Under the pieces are notes generated by a model that was not told the origin of the DNA, made no database searches, and saw nothing but the letters and a program-made list of their open reading frames with translations. 63,139 bases of DNA from Candidatus Cloacimonadota bacterium (GTDB lineage Bacteria > Cloacimonadota > Cloacimonadia > Cloacimonadales > Cloacimonadaceae): NCBI GenBank assembly GCA_012728875.1, contig JAAYEF010000020.1, forward strand, positions 1-63,139, in the 5' to 3' direction. Within the stretch, counting starts at the first letter, position 1, and each line of letters opens with the position of its first letter. Shown piece by piece: positions 54,431 to 62,228 of this stretch. The translations under genes and the position numbers were made by a program.

Positions 54431-54775
54431 ATGAGAAAGATCACTTTGGTTTTCATCCTGTTGCTGAGCGTTGTTTTTCTTGGCGCAGGCAGCCGCTTTG
54501 TGGCACGCATTGACCATCCCAGTCTCAACGACCTCACCCGCTTTCAAAACTCTGATGCGGACATTGCCGCCTATCATCCGGGCTTGTATTTGGATCTGGT
54601 TCTCAGCAGTGAAGAATATAGGGATTTATTGAAAGACTACCCACAGCTTAGAATCACCCAGACTGAGGAACAGCTGAAACAGAACCTTCAATCGCAGCGT
54701 GACATTCCCGGCTACCGCAGCTACAACCAGGTGATCACGGAACTTCAGCAAAAGCGAGGATACAAACCTGTCTGA
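54431..54775 (+). pseudogene. Short secreted protein resembling the N-terminus of an M14 carboxypeptidase
   Basis: 114 residues from the ATG at 54431 (TTTGGAGT upstream). Signal peptide about 1-22. The mature part (RFVARIDHPSLNDLTRFQNSDADIAAY, DLVLSSEEYRDLLKDYPQLRI, then PGYRSYNQVITELQ) looks like the prodomain and first strand of secreted zinc carboxypeptidases. It then stops where the HxxE metal site should follow. It is either a remnant or a free-standing prodomain-like inhibitor; the M14 link comes from memory of the family. Confidence 0.55.
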
Positions 54776-55036
54776 GAAGTTTCAGTTTCGCCCCATTTGG
54801 CAAACCGGCAGCTCTTGTTCCGCTAACATTATCATTATGCAGTTGCTTGGGACAAAGGACAAGCAATCAATGCTACGACCTGATACATATGGACTTACAA
54901 AAGATTAAAAGAGCTGGTTGAATATTTGGGATTAAAAATAATCTGCATGGAATGGATTTTGCATCATTGACAGCATGGCCATAACGGCGGAAACCGTTTA
55001 TGCCTGTGTGCACACAAGAACCCAACGAGGAAATTG
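54776..55036 (+). other. Gap before the poly-gamma-glutamate operon
   Basis: No gene. It holds TTTGGGATTAAAAAT (54931), similar to the segment before the deiminase gene; TTGACA at 54967-54972, 70 bases before pgsB; and a small AACGG/CCGTT hairpin at 54983. It probably contains the operon promoter. Confidence 0.4.
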
Positions 55037-56236
55037 ATGACAGTATTGATAGTTGCGACTATACTGCTGGTGGGATTTTGGATCCATGAATACTGGCGGC
55101 ATCAGCGCAACGTAAAAGCAATCCCGATCCGCATCCATGTAAACGGAACCCGCGGAAAATCGAGCGTGACCCGGCTAATCGCCGCAGGGCTTCGTGCCGG
55201 CAACAAAAAAACGGTGGCAAAAATCACCGGAACCTTGCCGCGCGTGGTGCTTCCAGACGGCAGGGAAGCCGCCATCATCCGCTTGATGGGGGCAAATATC
55301 ATCGAACAGAAATACATCTTTCGCCATGCCAAAAAGGAAAACCCAGAGGCGATCGTGATCGAATGCATGGCGGTGAATCCGGTTTTCCAGTGGATCACCG
55401 AACGCAAATTTGTGCGCAGCACCATCAGTGTGATCACCAACTGTCGTGCCGACCATCTCGACCAAATGGGTTCCACCGAGCAAAGCGTGACCATGTCGCT
55501 CAGCAACACCATTCCCAGCGGCGGCATCTGCTACACTGCGGAAAATGTCCATTTCGGGCTGCTTAAAAAGGTGGCGGAAAAACGCGATTGCAAAATCCAA
55601 CAAATCCGTCCCACAGATATCAGCCAACAGGAACTGGCACAATTCCGCTATATCGAACACGCTGAAAACGTGCAGCTTGCGCTGGCGGTCTGCGCCGAAG
55701 CAGGCGTCCCCCGCGACGTGGCTCTGCGCGGCATGCAAAGCGCCAATCCCGACCCCGGCGCCCTGCGCAAATATGTGATCAATGATCGCCGCAAATCCAT
55801 CACATTCTATAATGTTTTCGCCGCAAACGATCCCCAATCCACCGCACACATCATCAATATGGTGACCGGCCACTTGAAAAACGTGAGCAAGATCATCATT
55901 CTGAACAGCCGTGCAGACAGGCTTTTCCGCTCGAAACAACTGGTGGAGGCGGTGGCAAAGTTGGATTTCACACATATTTTGCTCACCGGCGAAGTGCCTG
56001 AAAAGGTTGAAGCTTACGCCCTGCAGGTTGGCATTCCCCGAAAGAAAATTGTGGCGTTGGGCGAGCCGCTTCCCGAACAGATTTACGAAAAAGTGATGGA
56101 ACTCACCGATGGCGAATCCCATGTTTTGGGCATTGGCAACATCGCCGGAAACATCCAATATGGCGCACAGATTGTGGCCTATTTCAAACATAAATCCAGA
56201 AAGCAAGACGAGGAATTAAAGTGGTTGAAGCAGTAA
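55037..56236 (+). CDS. pgsB: Poly-gamma-glutamate synthase PgsB
   Basis: Mur-ligase-like amide ligase that polymerises glutamate with ATP at the inner membrane. N-terminal membrane helix, then the P-loop GTRGKSS (residues 37-43), NCRADHLDQMG and a C-terminal half including LNSRADRLFR. About 399 residues as in CapB/PgsB. Start ATG 55037, six bases after GAGGAA. It overlaps pgsC by 16 bases. Confidence 0.93.
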   Translation: MTVLIVATILLVGFWIHEYWRHQRNVKAIPIRIHVNGTRGKSSVTRLIAAGLRAGNKKTVAKITGTLPRVVLPDGREAAIIRLMGANIIEQKYIFRHAKKENPEAIVIECMAVNPVFQWITERKFVRSTISVITNCRADHLDQMGSTEQSVTMSLSNTIPSGGICYTAENVHFGLLKKVAEKRDCKIQQIRPTDISQQELAQFRYIEHAENVQLALAVCAEAGVPRDVALRGMQSANPDPGALRKYVINDRRKSITFYNVFAANDPQSTAHIINMVTGHLKNVSKIIILNSRADRLFRSKQLVEAVAKLDFTHILLTGEVPEKVEAYALQVGIPRKKIVALGEPLPEQIYEKVMELTDGESHVLGIGNIAGNIQYGAQIVAYFKHKSRKQDEELKWLKQ

Positions 56237-56676
56237 TTCAGGCCGCGGTTGGCCTGGGTGTGATCATCAGTTTGATCTTTAGCGAACTTTTGGGCGCCTC
56301 CGCCGGCGGCATTGTTGTCCCCGGCTATCTGGCGCTATATTTGGATAAACCGATGCAGATTCTGGGAACCCTGCTCGTAAGCCTGCTCACTTGGGGCATC
56401 ATCCGTTTCATCAGCCAGTTCACCCTGCTTTTTGGCAAGCGCCGCATGGTTTTGAGCATTTTGGTGGGCTTCATTTTAGGCTGGGCTACTCGCGTCCTTG
56501 TGATCAAAAATCTCACGGTCTACACCTTCCAGATGCAATCCATTGGCTACATCGTTCCCGGCTTGATCGCAAACTGGTTTGAACGCCAGGGTTTCTTCAA
56601 GACCATTGCCACCATGGGCATCGCCGCCATCGTGGTGCGTTTGGCTTTAATGGTCATCTTCGGCGGGGAGGTCTGA
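56221..56676 (+). CDS. pgsC: Poly-gamma-glutamate synthesis protein PgsC
   Basis: 151 residues, four to five membrane helices. The CapC/PgsC signature is the N-terminal GLGVIISLIFSELLGASAGGIVVPGYLALYLDKP. It forms the membrane part of the synthase with PgsB. GTG start inside the end of pgsB, with GAGGA upstream. Confidence 0.93.
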   Translation: MVEAVIQAAVGLGVIISLIFSELLGASAGGIVVPGYLALYLDKPMQILGTLLVSLLTWGIIRFISQFTLLFGKRRMVLSILVGFILGWATRVLVIKNLTVYTFQMQSIGYIVPGLIANWFERQGFFKTIATMGIAAIVVRLALMVIFGGEV

Positions 56677-56677
56677 T

Positions 56678-57799
56678 ATGTTCCGTCCTTCCTTAAAATC
56701 CACCTGGTCCCTCATCGCGCTGCTCGTTCTCAGTGTGATTCTGTTTGTGATTTCCCATCGCAGCTATGTGACCATCAAGGCCGACTATTTTGAACAAAAA
56801 GTGGAAGCCGCCCAGTTGATGGAAAGTTTCATGGAAACCTTGAAGGCCGAACAGCAAAAGCTCGGCATACCCTTTGATCCCATCAACGATCCAAACTCGA
56901 CCGGCTTGATTGGAACCCCGCGAACCACCATCACCACAGACCGCGGTTTGCTCTCGGAAAAACAGGCTGCCCTGAATCCAAACCTCGCCGCAGTTTTTGT
57001 GGAGGAATTTTCCCGCCACGGTCTCAAGCCCGGTGACCGCATTGCCGTTTCCATCACAGGCTCGAACCCCGCTGTGAACCTTGCTCTCTACGCAGCCATC
57101 TCTGTCTTGAAACTGGAACCCGCCATCGTGGTATCGCTTTCTTCCGCATCCTACGGTGCAAACTTGGAAGAATATACCTGGCTGGATATTGAATCCATCC
57201 TCCGGCAAAAAGGACTGCTAAGCTTCGGCTGCAGCCATGCCTCGCTGGGTGGCAAGGATGACCTTGGTGAAGGATTGTCTGAAAGCGGCATCACGGCTTT
57301 GCGCGACGCCATGTCTCGCAACAAAGTGAAGCAAATCATCGGCACCAGCTTGGAAGAAAACGTCCAGGCACGCCTTGATGCATACAATTCACAGCTTCCC
57401 GCCGGAAAACGCTTCAGCCTCTTTGTAAATATTGGGCGCGGTCTGGCAAGCGTGGGCAGCATTCCCAATGCAAACCAAATCCGCGAAGGCATGAACCCCA
57501 AGCTTGCTGAAGAGATTTTTGAACCCGAAGGCGTAATGATGATCCTGGCGCGTGAAGGCGTGCCTGTTTTCAGCATGCAGCATCCCCGCCGCTGGATCCG
57601 CAATTACAAGCTGGATGATGGTTCCGGAAGCATTCCCAAACCGGGTGTGGGTCCCTCCTTCAGCGTGAAAAAACACAACGTGACCGTTGCTGCCATCTGC
57701 CTTGCCATCCTGGTGGCGGCAATCGTGGCTGTAATCTTTTTCGACCGCCAGGACCGCCATTTCATGGCCAACATCGTTGACCCCGATGAAGAATTATGA
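56678..57799 (+). CDS. pgsW: Poly-gamma-glutamate system protein PgsW
   Basis: 373 residues. N-terminal helix (about 11-27), a large alpha/beta domain on the outer side (GDRIAVSITGSNPAVNLALYAA, VVSLSSASYGAN, FVNIGRGLASVGS) and a C-terminal helix (about 336-356). It matches the protein called PgsW that accompanies pgsBC in several Gram-negative genomes. Exact role unknown. It lies one base after pgsC. Confidence 0.82.
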   Translation: MFRPSLKSTWSLIALLVLSVILFVISHRSYVTIKADYFEQKVEAAQLMESFMETLKAEQQKLGIPFDPINDPNSTGLIGTPRTTITTDRGLLSEKQAALNPNLAAVFVEEFSRHGLKPGDRIAVSITGSNPAVNLALYAAISVLKLEPAIVVSLSSASYGANLEEYTWLDIESILRQKGLLSFGCSHASLGGKDDLGEGLSESGITALRDAMSRNKVKQIIGTSLEENVQARLDAYNSQLPAGKRFSLFVNIGRGLASVGSIPNANQIREGMNPKLAEEIFEPEGVMMILAREGVPVFSMQHPRRWIRNYKLDDGSGSIPKPGVGPSFSVKKHNVTVAAICLAILVAAIVAVIFFDRQDRHFMANIVDPDEEL

Positions 57800-57812
57800 T
57801 TTTGGAGCATAA

Positions 57813-58631
57813 ATGCGCAAACGTCTGATCCTCGTTTTGGTGATCGTCGCAGTTTTCAGCGGTGCTTTCGCCAAGGCAAAATCCCTGAATTTCGAAAATC
57901 CCGGCAACCGGCGCCTCTTGAAATCCGAAGCCGGAAATCACTGGTATTACCGCTCTCTGCCGGAAAAATCCCTGACCCTGAATGTGGAGGGAGTTTCCAC
58001 CATCCAGCTGCGCAGCTTCGCTTTGGAAAACCTGCGCAAACCAAAGGTCTATACGATCATAAACAAGGAAAAAACGGCTTGGGACCTGAGCTTGAATGAA
58101 CTGCAGGACGGATACTATCTCTACAATGAACTGGCGATCCCCATCCCCGATGGCACCAAAAGCATTGAAATCCTCTGCTACGACCGCAGCCTCTATTTCC
58201 GTGCCTTCCACACGCCCAAAAAAGCTCCCAACCACAAACAACCTGCCAAGCCTGCGAACATGGTTGTGAAAGCCCACGGCGGCAGCACCATCATCAGCCA
58301 CAACGGCACCGACAGCTCCTACTATGTGTTCAACCAATCACAAAGCCTGAAATTCACGCTCAACAACGGCCGCAACGCCATCATCTATGTGCGCGCCAGG
58401 CTTCTGGATCGCAGCCTGCCCGTATTTGACTTATACATGAATGGAGAGCTTTTGCAAAGCCATGAATTCACCCTGCGCCGCACCACCAAATATACGGCTG
58501 TGGGAGTGGATCACCTCACCACGGGCTTGAAGCTGGAACTGCCTCCAAATTCCTCAACCGCCGAGATAGAACTTCGTGCCAAGAGCGACCATATGTTCTT
58601 TGCCCGGCCTGTGCTTCAGAAAAAACAATGA
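57813..58631 (+). CDS. Periplasmic protein of the PGA operon, unknown
   Basis: 272 residues, signal peptide (about 1-21), then two beta-rich domains joined by a proline/lysine linker (TPKKAPNHKQPAKPA). No cysteines in conserved positions and no enzyme motif. It overlaps the following barrel gene by four bases and follows pgsW by 13 bases. It is therefore likely to act with them, for example as a bridge between inner and outer membranes. Family not recognised. Confidence 0.65.
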   Translation: MRKRLILVLVIVAVFSGAFAKAKSLNFENPGNRRLLKSEAGNHWYYRSLPEKSLTLNVEGVSTIQLRSFALENLRKPKVYTIINKEKTAWDLSLNELQDGYYLYNELAIPIPDGTKSIEILCYDRSLYFRAFHTPKKAPNHKQPAKPANMVVKAHGGSTIISHNGTDSSYYVFNQSQSLKFTLNNGRNAIIYVRARLLDRSLPVFDLYMNGELLQSHEFTLRRTTKYTAVGVDHLTTGLKLELPPNSSTAEIELRAKSDHMFFARPVLQKKQ

Positions 58632-59764
58632 AGAACACTGAACTTGATTCCTTGATTCTGCAAAGCATGGAACGTCCTGCTGAAAGCGGTTCAAGCAAGG
58701 AAAAACCCAAGCCCGCTGAAGACGAAAGCCGCGGCAAGGTCAAAAAGCCCGTCCGTCCTCCCCGGAACATCGTTCCCATCATCATGTGTTTGGCTCTGGC
58801 ACTGCTTTTGGCGCCCCGCCCGCTTTCTGCGCAAATGGAAGTGGACGTTTCGCTGGAAACTTCATATACGGACAACGTTTTTCAGCTCTCGGAACATGAT
58901 CTGGACCGCTGGGCACATTTTCATCAAAACTTGGATTATGTAAACACCACGGACGATCTGAAAATCGGCGCAAATTTCGATATTGCCTATCCCATCCGCT
59001 ATCAGTGGTGGAAATTCGTCCCTTCGGTGAGCGCCACCATCAGCCAAAATATTTCCAACCCGGCAAAACACAGCCAGAATGCGGTTTTCAGTCTGCGCAC
59101 GGAGCGCTACTATTGGAATCTCACCGCCCTTTACGGCTACTATCCCGACAACTATGTGCGCAGCTACATTGATAGGGACGGCACCGGCGAACTCGAGGAT
59201 TTTACCTATTCACGCAACCTTTACCGCGCCGACCTGAACCTGAAGCCGATTAAAAACACGACCCTGCAGCTGCACGGGCGCTATGAAGAGTATTTTTACA
59301 ATCAATATTGGACCGAATTTGATGCCAACGCCGCCACCGTCGGCATCGGGGCGCGCTATTCCTTCCCAAGCTTCAGCATGGGAGCCAGCTACCGCTATCG
59401 AAGCAGCGACAACCATCGCCACGGCGAACGGGACGCCAGCTACAACAGCAACCGCTATGCGGGAGACATTCGCCTGAAAAGCACACCCCTCAGCAGCAAG
59501 GCAGGCAGCCCAACCTTCCATCCGGAATTTAGCCTTTCCTACGAGGAACGGTTTTATCAATCCAACGACACTTGGTATGGCGGGCGCGCAGACTTTATTT
59601 ACAACACAAAAGCCGCCTTAAATTTCGGTTTTGGCAAAAATTGGAAATTAAAACTTGACTACTCTCACGCCTACAGGAATATAGAATCGCCTGTGGAAAG
59701 TGTGAGACGCTCAAAGGAATACAGCGAAAACAGAATCTCTGCCACAGTCAAATACAGCTTTTAG
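58628..59764 (+). CDS. Predicted outer-membrane beta-barrel of the PGA operon
   Basis: 378 residues. A hydrophilic lysine/proline-rich leader of about 47 residues precedes the hydrophobic signal segment (IVPIIMCLALALLLAPRPLSA). The mature part has about 14-16 alternating aromatic strands (VDVSLETSYTDNVFQL, YYWNLTALYGYYPDN, SMGASYRYRSSDN) and ends in ISATVKYSF, the terminal Phe of outer-membrane barrels. It could let the polymer leave the cell. No family name is claimed. Confidence 0.7.
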   Translation: MKNTELDSLILQSMERPAESGSSKEKPKPAEDESRGKVKKPVRPPRNIVPIIMCLALALLLAPRPLSAQMEVDVSLETSYTDNVFQLSEHDLDRWAHFHQNLDYVNTTDDLKIGANFDIAYPIRYQWWKFVPSVSATISQNISNPAKHSQNAVFSLRTERYYWNLTALYGYYPDNYVRSYIDRDGTGELEDFTYSRNLYRADLNLKPIKNTTLQLHGRYEEYFYNQYWTEFDANAATVGIGARYSFPSFSMGASYRYRSSDNHRHGERDASYNSNRYAGDIRLKSTPLSSKAGSPTFHPEFSLSYEERFYQSNDTWYGGRADFIYNTKAALNFGFGKNWKLKLDYSHAYRNIESPVESVRRSKEYSENRISATVKYSF

Positions 59765-59773
59765 GTTTGCATC

Positions 59774-60109
59774 ATGGAATTCAGACAAGAAACCAACGTC
59801 AAAAAGATCCGGGAACTTTTGGAACTCGCAGAAAACCACAAGGTTGAGCTCCGTCACTATAAAAACCCCGTCCTGGTTTGGGCGGTTGAAGATGGCACTG
59901 CCTACTACACCATCTGGGAAGAAGACCTGCTCCAGCGCTTTGGCTTGCAAAACGTTGATGGCTGGGATTTTGAGGAAGACCTGCTCTTTTGTCCGGACTG
60001 GATGGACCTCGATGAGGACGAAGACGACTTTGATGATGACGACGACGATGATGATGACTTCATGGAGCTGATTTGCGAAATGAAGCTCCCCAAATCGTCA
60101 AAAAAGTAA
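59774..60109 (+). CDS. Small acidic protein with poly-Asp tract
   Basis: 111 residues. The N-terminal 80 residues look folded (VKKIRELLELAENHKVELRHYKNP, YYTIWEEDLLQRF). Then comes an Asp/Glu run containing nine consecutive Asp before a short basic end (PKSSKK). No family recognised. It lies between the barrel gene and gpsA at close spacing, so it is probably co-transcribed. Confidence 0.65.
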   Translation: MEFRQETNVKKIRELLELAENHKVELRHYKNPVLVWAVEDGTAYYTIWEEDLLQRFGLQNVDGWDFEEDLLFCPDWMDLDEDEDDFDDDDDDDDDFMELICEMKLPKSSKK

Positions 60110-60123
60110 TCAGAAACACCACC

Positions 60124-61131
60124 ATGCGTGCCGCGGTAATCGGAGGAGGCAGTTGGGGCTTGGCTTTGGCCAATCTTTTGGCGTCAAACGGTCTGCAGAT
60201 TCTGGTTTGGGAACACGACCCCTCTTTTTTGGCTGCGCTTCAAAAAAATAGCTCCAATCCCCTGCTTTTGCCCGATCTTGTTCTGCCCCCCTCGGTTTCC
60301 TTCACAGGAAATTTGGCAGATGTGGCGGACTTTTCTGCCTCGATCATCGTTTTGGCGACCCCCACGCAGTTCATCCGCTCCACTTTGAAAAACTCACCTG
60401 CGGAACTTTGGAATGGGGACACCTTGACAGCCATCGTGAACGTGGCCAAAGGCATTGAACAGGGCAGCCTGCTCACGCCCAGCGGCATCCTGAAGGAACT
60501 TCTACCCCCGCCCATGCACAGCCGCGTTTGCGCACTTTCCGGACCCAGCCACGCTGAAGAGGTGGCACGTCAGGTTCCCACCGCCGTTGTTGTTGCCGGA
60601 GAAGACGACGCACTTTTGCAAGAGCTGCAGAAAACCTTCAGCAACAGCTTTTTCCGGGTTTACAGCAGCAGAGACGTGATGGGAGTGGAAATTGGCGGAG
60701 CGGTGAAAAACGTAATCTCCATCGCCGCCGGAATCGTTGCCGGGCTTGGCTTTGGAGACAACACCATGGGTGCTCTGCTCACCCGCGGTCAGGTGGAAAT
60801 CCAAAGATTGGGTCTGGCCTTGGGCGCTCAGGCGGAAACCTTTTTGGGTCTTTCCGGCATCGGAGACCTCATCACCACCGCCATCTCAACTCACAGCCGC
60901 AACCGCTATGTGGGCTTTGAAATTGGTAAAGGACGCAAGCTTGCCGACATCAAGGCAGAAATGAACATGGTGGCGGAAGGCGTCGCGACCACCAGATCCG
61001 TGCACGGTCTGGCTCAAACCCTGAAAGTGGAAATGCCCATCACCGCTCAGGTTTACGCAGCACTCTATGAAGACAAAGATCCCCGTCAGGCCATTCTGGA
61101 ACTCATGACTCGGGATCTGAAAGCCGAATAA
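60124..61131 (+). CDS. gpsA: Glycerol-3-phosphate dehydrogenase [NAD(P)+]
   Basis: Makes sn-glycerol-3-phosphate for phospholipids. NAD-binding GGGSWG (residues 7-12), ALSGPSHAEEVARQVPTAVV, the catalytic segment GGAVKNVISIAAGIVAGLGFGDNT and SRNRYVGFEIGKG are all present. 335 residues. A reading from 60073 begins inside the upstream gene, so ATG 60124 is preferred although its Shine-Dalgarno is poor. Confidence 0.95.
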   Translation: MRAAVIGGGSWGLALANLLASNGLQILVWEHDPSFLAALQKNSSNPLLLPDLVLPPSVSFTGNLADVADFSASIIVLATPTQFIRSTLKNSPAELWNGDTLTAIVNVAKGIEQGSLLTPSGILKELLPPPMHSRVCALSGPSHAEEVARQVPTAVVVAGEDDALLQELQKTFSNSFFRVYSSRDVMGVEIGGAVKNVISIAAGIVAGLGFGDNTMGALLTRGQVEIQRLGLALGAQAETFLGLSGIGDLITTAISTHSRNRYVGFEIGKGRKLADIKAEMNMVAEGVATTRSVHGLAQTLKVEMPITAQVYAALYEDKDPRQAILELMTRDLKAE

Positions 61132-61219
61132 TCCGAAAATATTCTCTATAAGGGCTTTTCACTCTGCGTGAATTGAGAATTCCCGGATTCCATCTTGACC
61201 CAAAGCGTTTATCACTTCT

Positions 61220-61272
61220 TAATCAAGCCTTAATCAAGCGTTAATAATTAAGACTTGATTAAGGCTTGATTA
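61220..61272. repeat. Large perfect inverted repeat between convergent genes
   Basis: TAATCAAGCCTTAATCAAG (61220-61238) is the exact reverse complement of 61254-61272. The loop contains TTAAT-A-ATTAA, itself a palindrome. Each arm is a tandem duplication of (T)AATCAAG. It sits in the 305-base gap between gpsA and trxA. There is no G/C-rich stem or T-run of a standard terminator. Confidence 0.75.
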
Positions 61273-61385
61273 CCACTTGATCGAGAACCTGAGTCAGGGA
61301 TCAAACTTGAAAAATTCAGCCGAGTGATTATCATGAAACCGCATGGCTGGGAACAGCTCCTTTTATCCCACATTTTTTCAAACAC

Positions 61386-61414
61386 AAAAAAACCCCACAG
61401 TCAAAGCCGTGGGG
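61386..61414 (-). terminator. Rho-independent terminator of groES-trxA
   Basis: On the minus strand CCCCAC (61414-61409), a ten-base loop, GTGGGG (61398-61393), then seven T. It lies 23 bases after the trxA stop. Confidence 0.92.
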
Positions 61415-61436
61415 TGTGGTTTGAGTAATATTTATT

Positions 61437-61751
61437 TTAGAGATAAGGGCGGAGTTTGTCCATGATCTTATCTTTTTGAACCAGGCCGATAACCTGCGCC
61501 ACCACTTGACCTTGGTGAAAAACCATCAGGGTGGGAATGGACATGATGGAAAGACGCGTGGCAATATCCGGGGAAAGATCGATGTTGCACTTGGCAACCT
61601 TCACTTTGCCTTCGGTTTCCTTGGCGATCTTATCCACCGTGGGGCCAAGAGCCTTGCAGGGACCACACCAGGGTGCCCAAAAATCCACCAACACCGGTAG
61701 ATCGGACTGCATCACCTCGGCTTCGAAATTTTGGCTTGTGATTTCCAACAT
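61437..61751 (-). CDS. trxA: Thioredoxin
   Basis: 104 residues. The active site WCGPC is at residues 28-32, with the cis-proline loop SIPTLMVF downstream and the usual VDFWAPW before it. Cytosolic dithiol reductant. GGAG of its ribosome site overlaps the groES stop region, two bases upstream, so it is co-transcribed with groES and probably heat-induced through the same operator. Confidence 0.95.
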   Translation of the reverse strand: MLEITSQNFEAEVMQSDLPVLVDFWAPWCGPCKALGPTVDKIAKETEGKVKVAKCNIDLSPDIATRLSIMSIPTLMVFHQGQVVAQVIGLVQKDKIMDKLRPYL

Positions 61752-61753
61752 GA

Positions 61754-62026
61754 TTACTCCACAATGGCCAAAATGTCATCTTTGGCAAGGATGAGCAGCT
61801 TTTCGCCCTCGATCTCCACTTCCGTTCCGGAATATTTTCCAAACAGGACTTTATCTCCAACCTTGACTATTTCTTTCAGGTCTTCATCGGTGCCAACCGC
61901 GATCACTTCAGCGATCTGGGGCTTTTCCTTGGCCGTATCCGGAATGATGATGCCACCAACGGTTTTTTCCTCCGTCGCTGTTTCAGGCTTCACCACCAGA
62001 TGATCTTCAATGGGTCTCAATTTCAT
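61754..62026 (-). CDS. groES: Co-chaperonin GroES
   Basis: 90 residues. The N-terminus [13 protein letters not shown], the mobile-loop region [18 protein letters not shown], and [14 protein letters not shown] are the GroES pattern. The frame is open upstream to 62092, but ATG 62026 has GGAGG at the right distance. groEL is not adjacent on the visible side; trxA takes the downstream place. Confidence 0.95.
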   Translation of the reverse strand: MKLRPIEDHLVVKPETATEEKTVGGIIIPDTAKEKPQIAEVIAVGTDEDLKEIVKVGDKVLFGKYSGTEVEIEGEKLLILAKDDILAIVE

Positions 62027-62085
62027 TTGGGTTCCTCCATAATGTATTTTGAAAGTCTGTGAACAATATAAGCTGTATCGATCAA

Positions 62086-62112
62086 TTAGCAAACCTCTTT
62101 TTCGAGTGCTAA
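62086..62112 (-). promoter_or_regulatory. CIRCE operator (HrcA site) before groES
   Basis: TTAGCAAAC - nine bases - GAGTGCTAA. The right arm is identical to the consensus (TTAGCACTC-N9-GAGTGCTAA) and the left arm matches seven of nine, with exact spacing. It lies just downstream of TTGACA (minus, 62123-62118) and 60 bases before the groES start. It predicts HrcA repression of groES-trxA. Confidence 0.88.
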
Positions 62113-62228
62113 GTTACTGTCAAGGAAAAGCTGGAAATCAGGATGCCCTTTTCGGCTCGACGCCCGATTGCAGGTTCCCATACAATTCTTTGGCATAGAC
62201 AAGAAGCTTGAGAAATATGCAGAAATTA

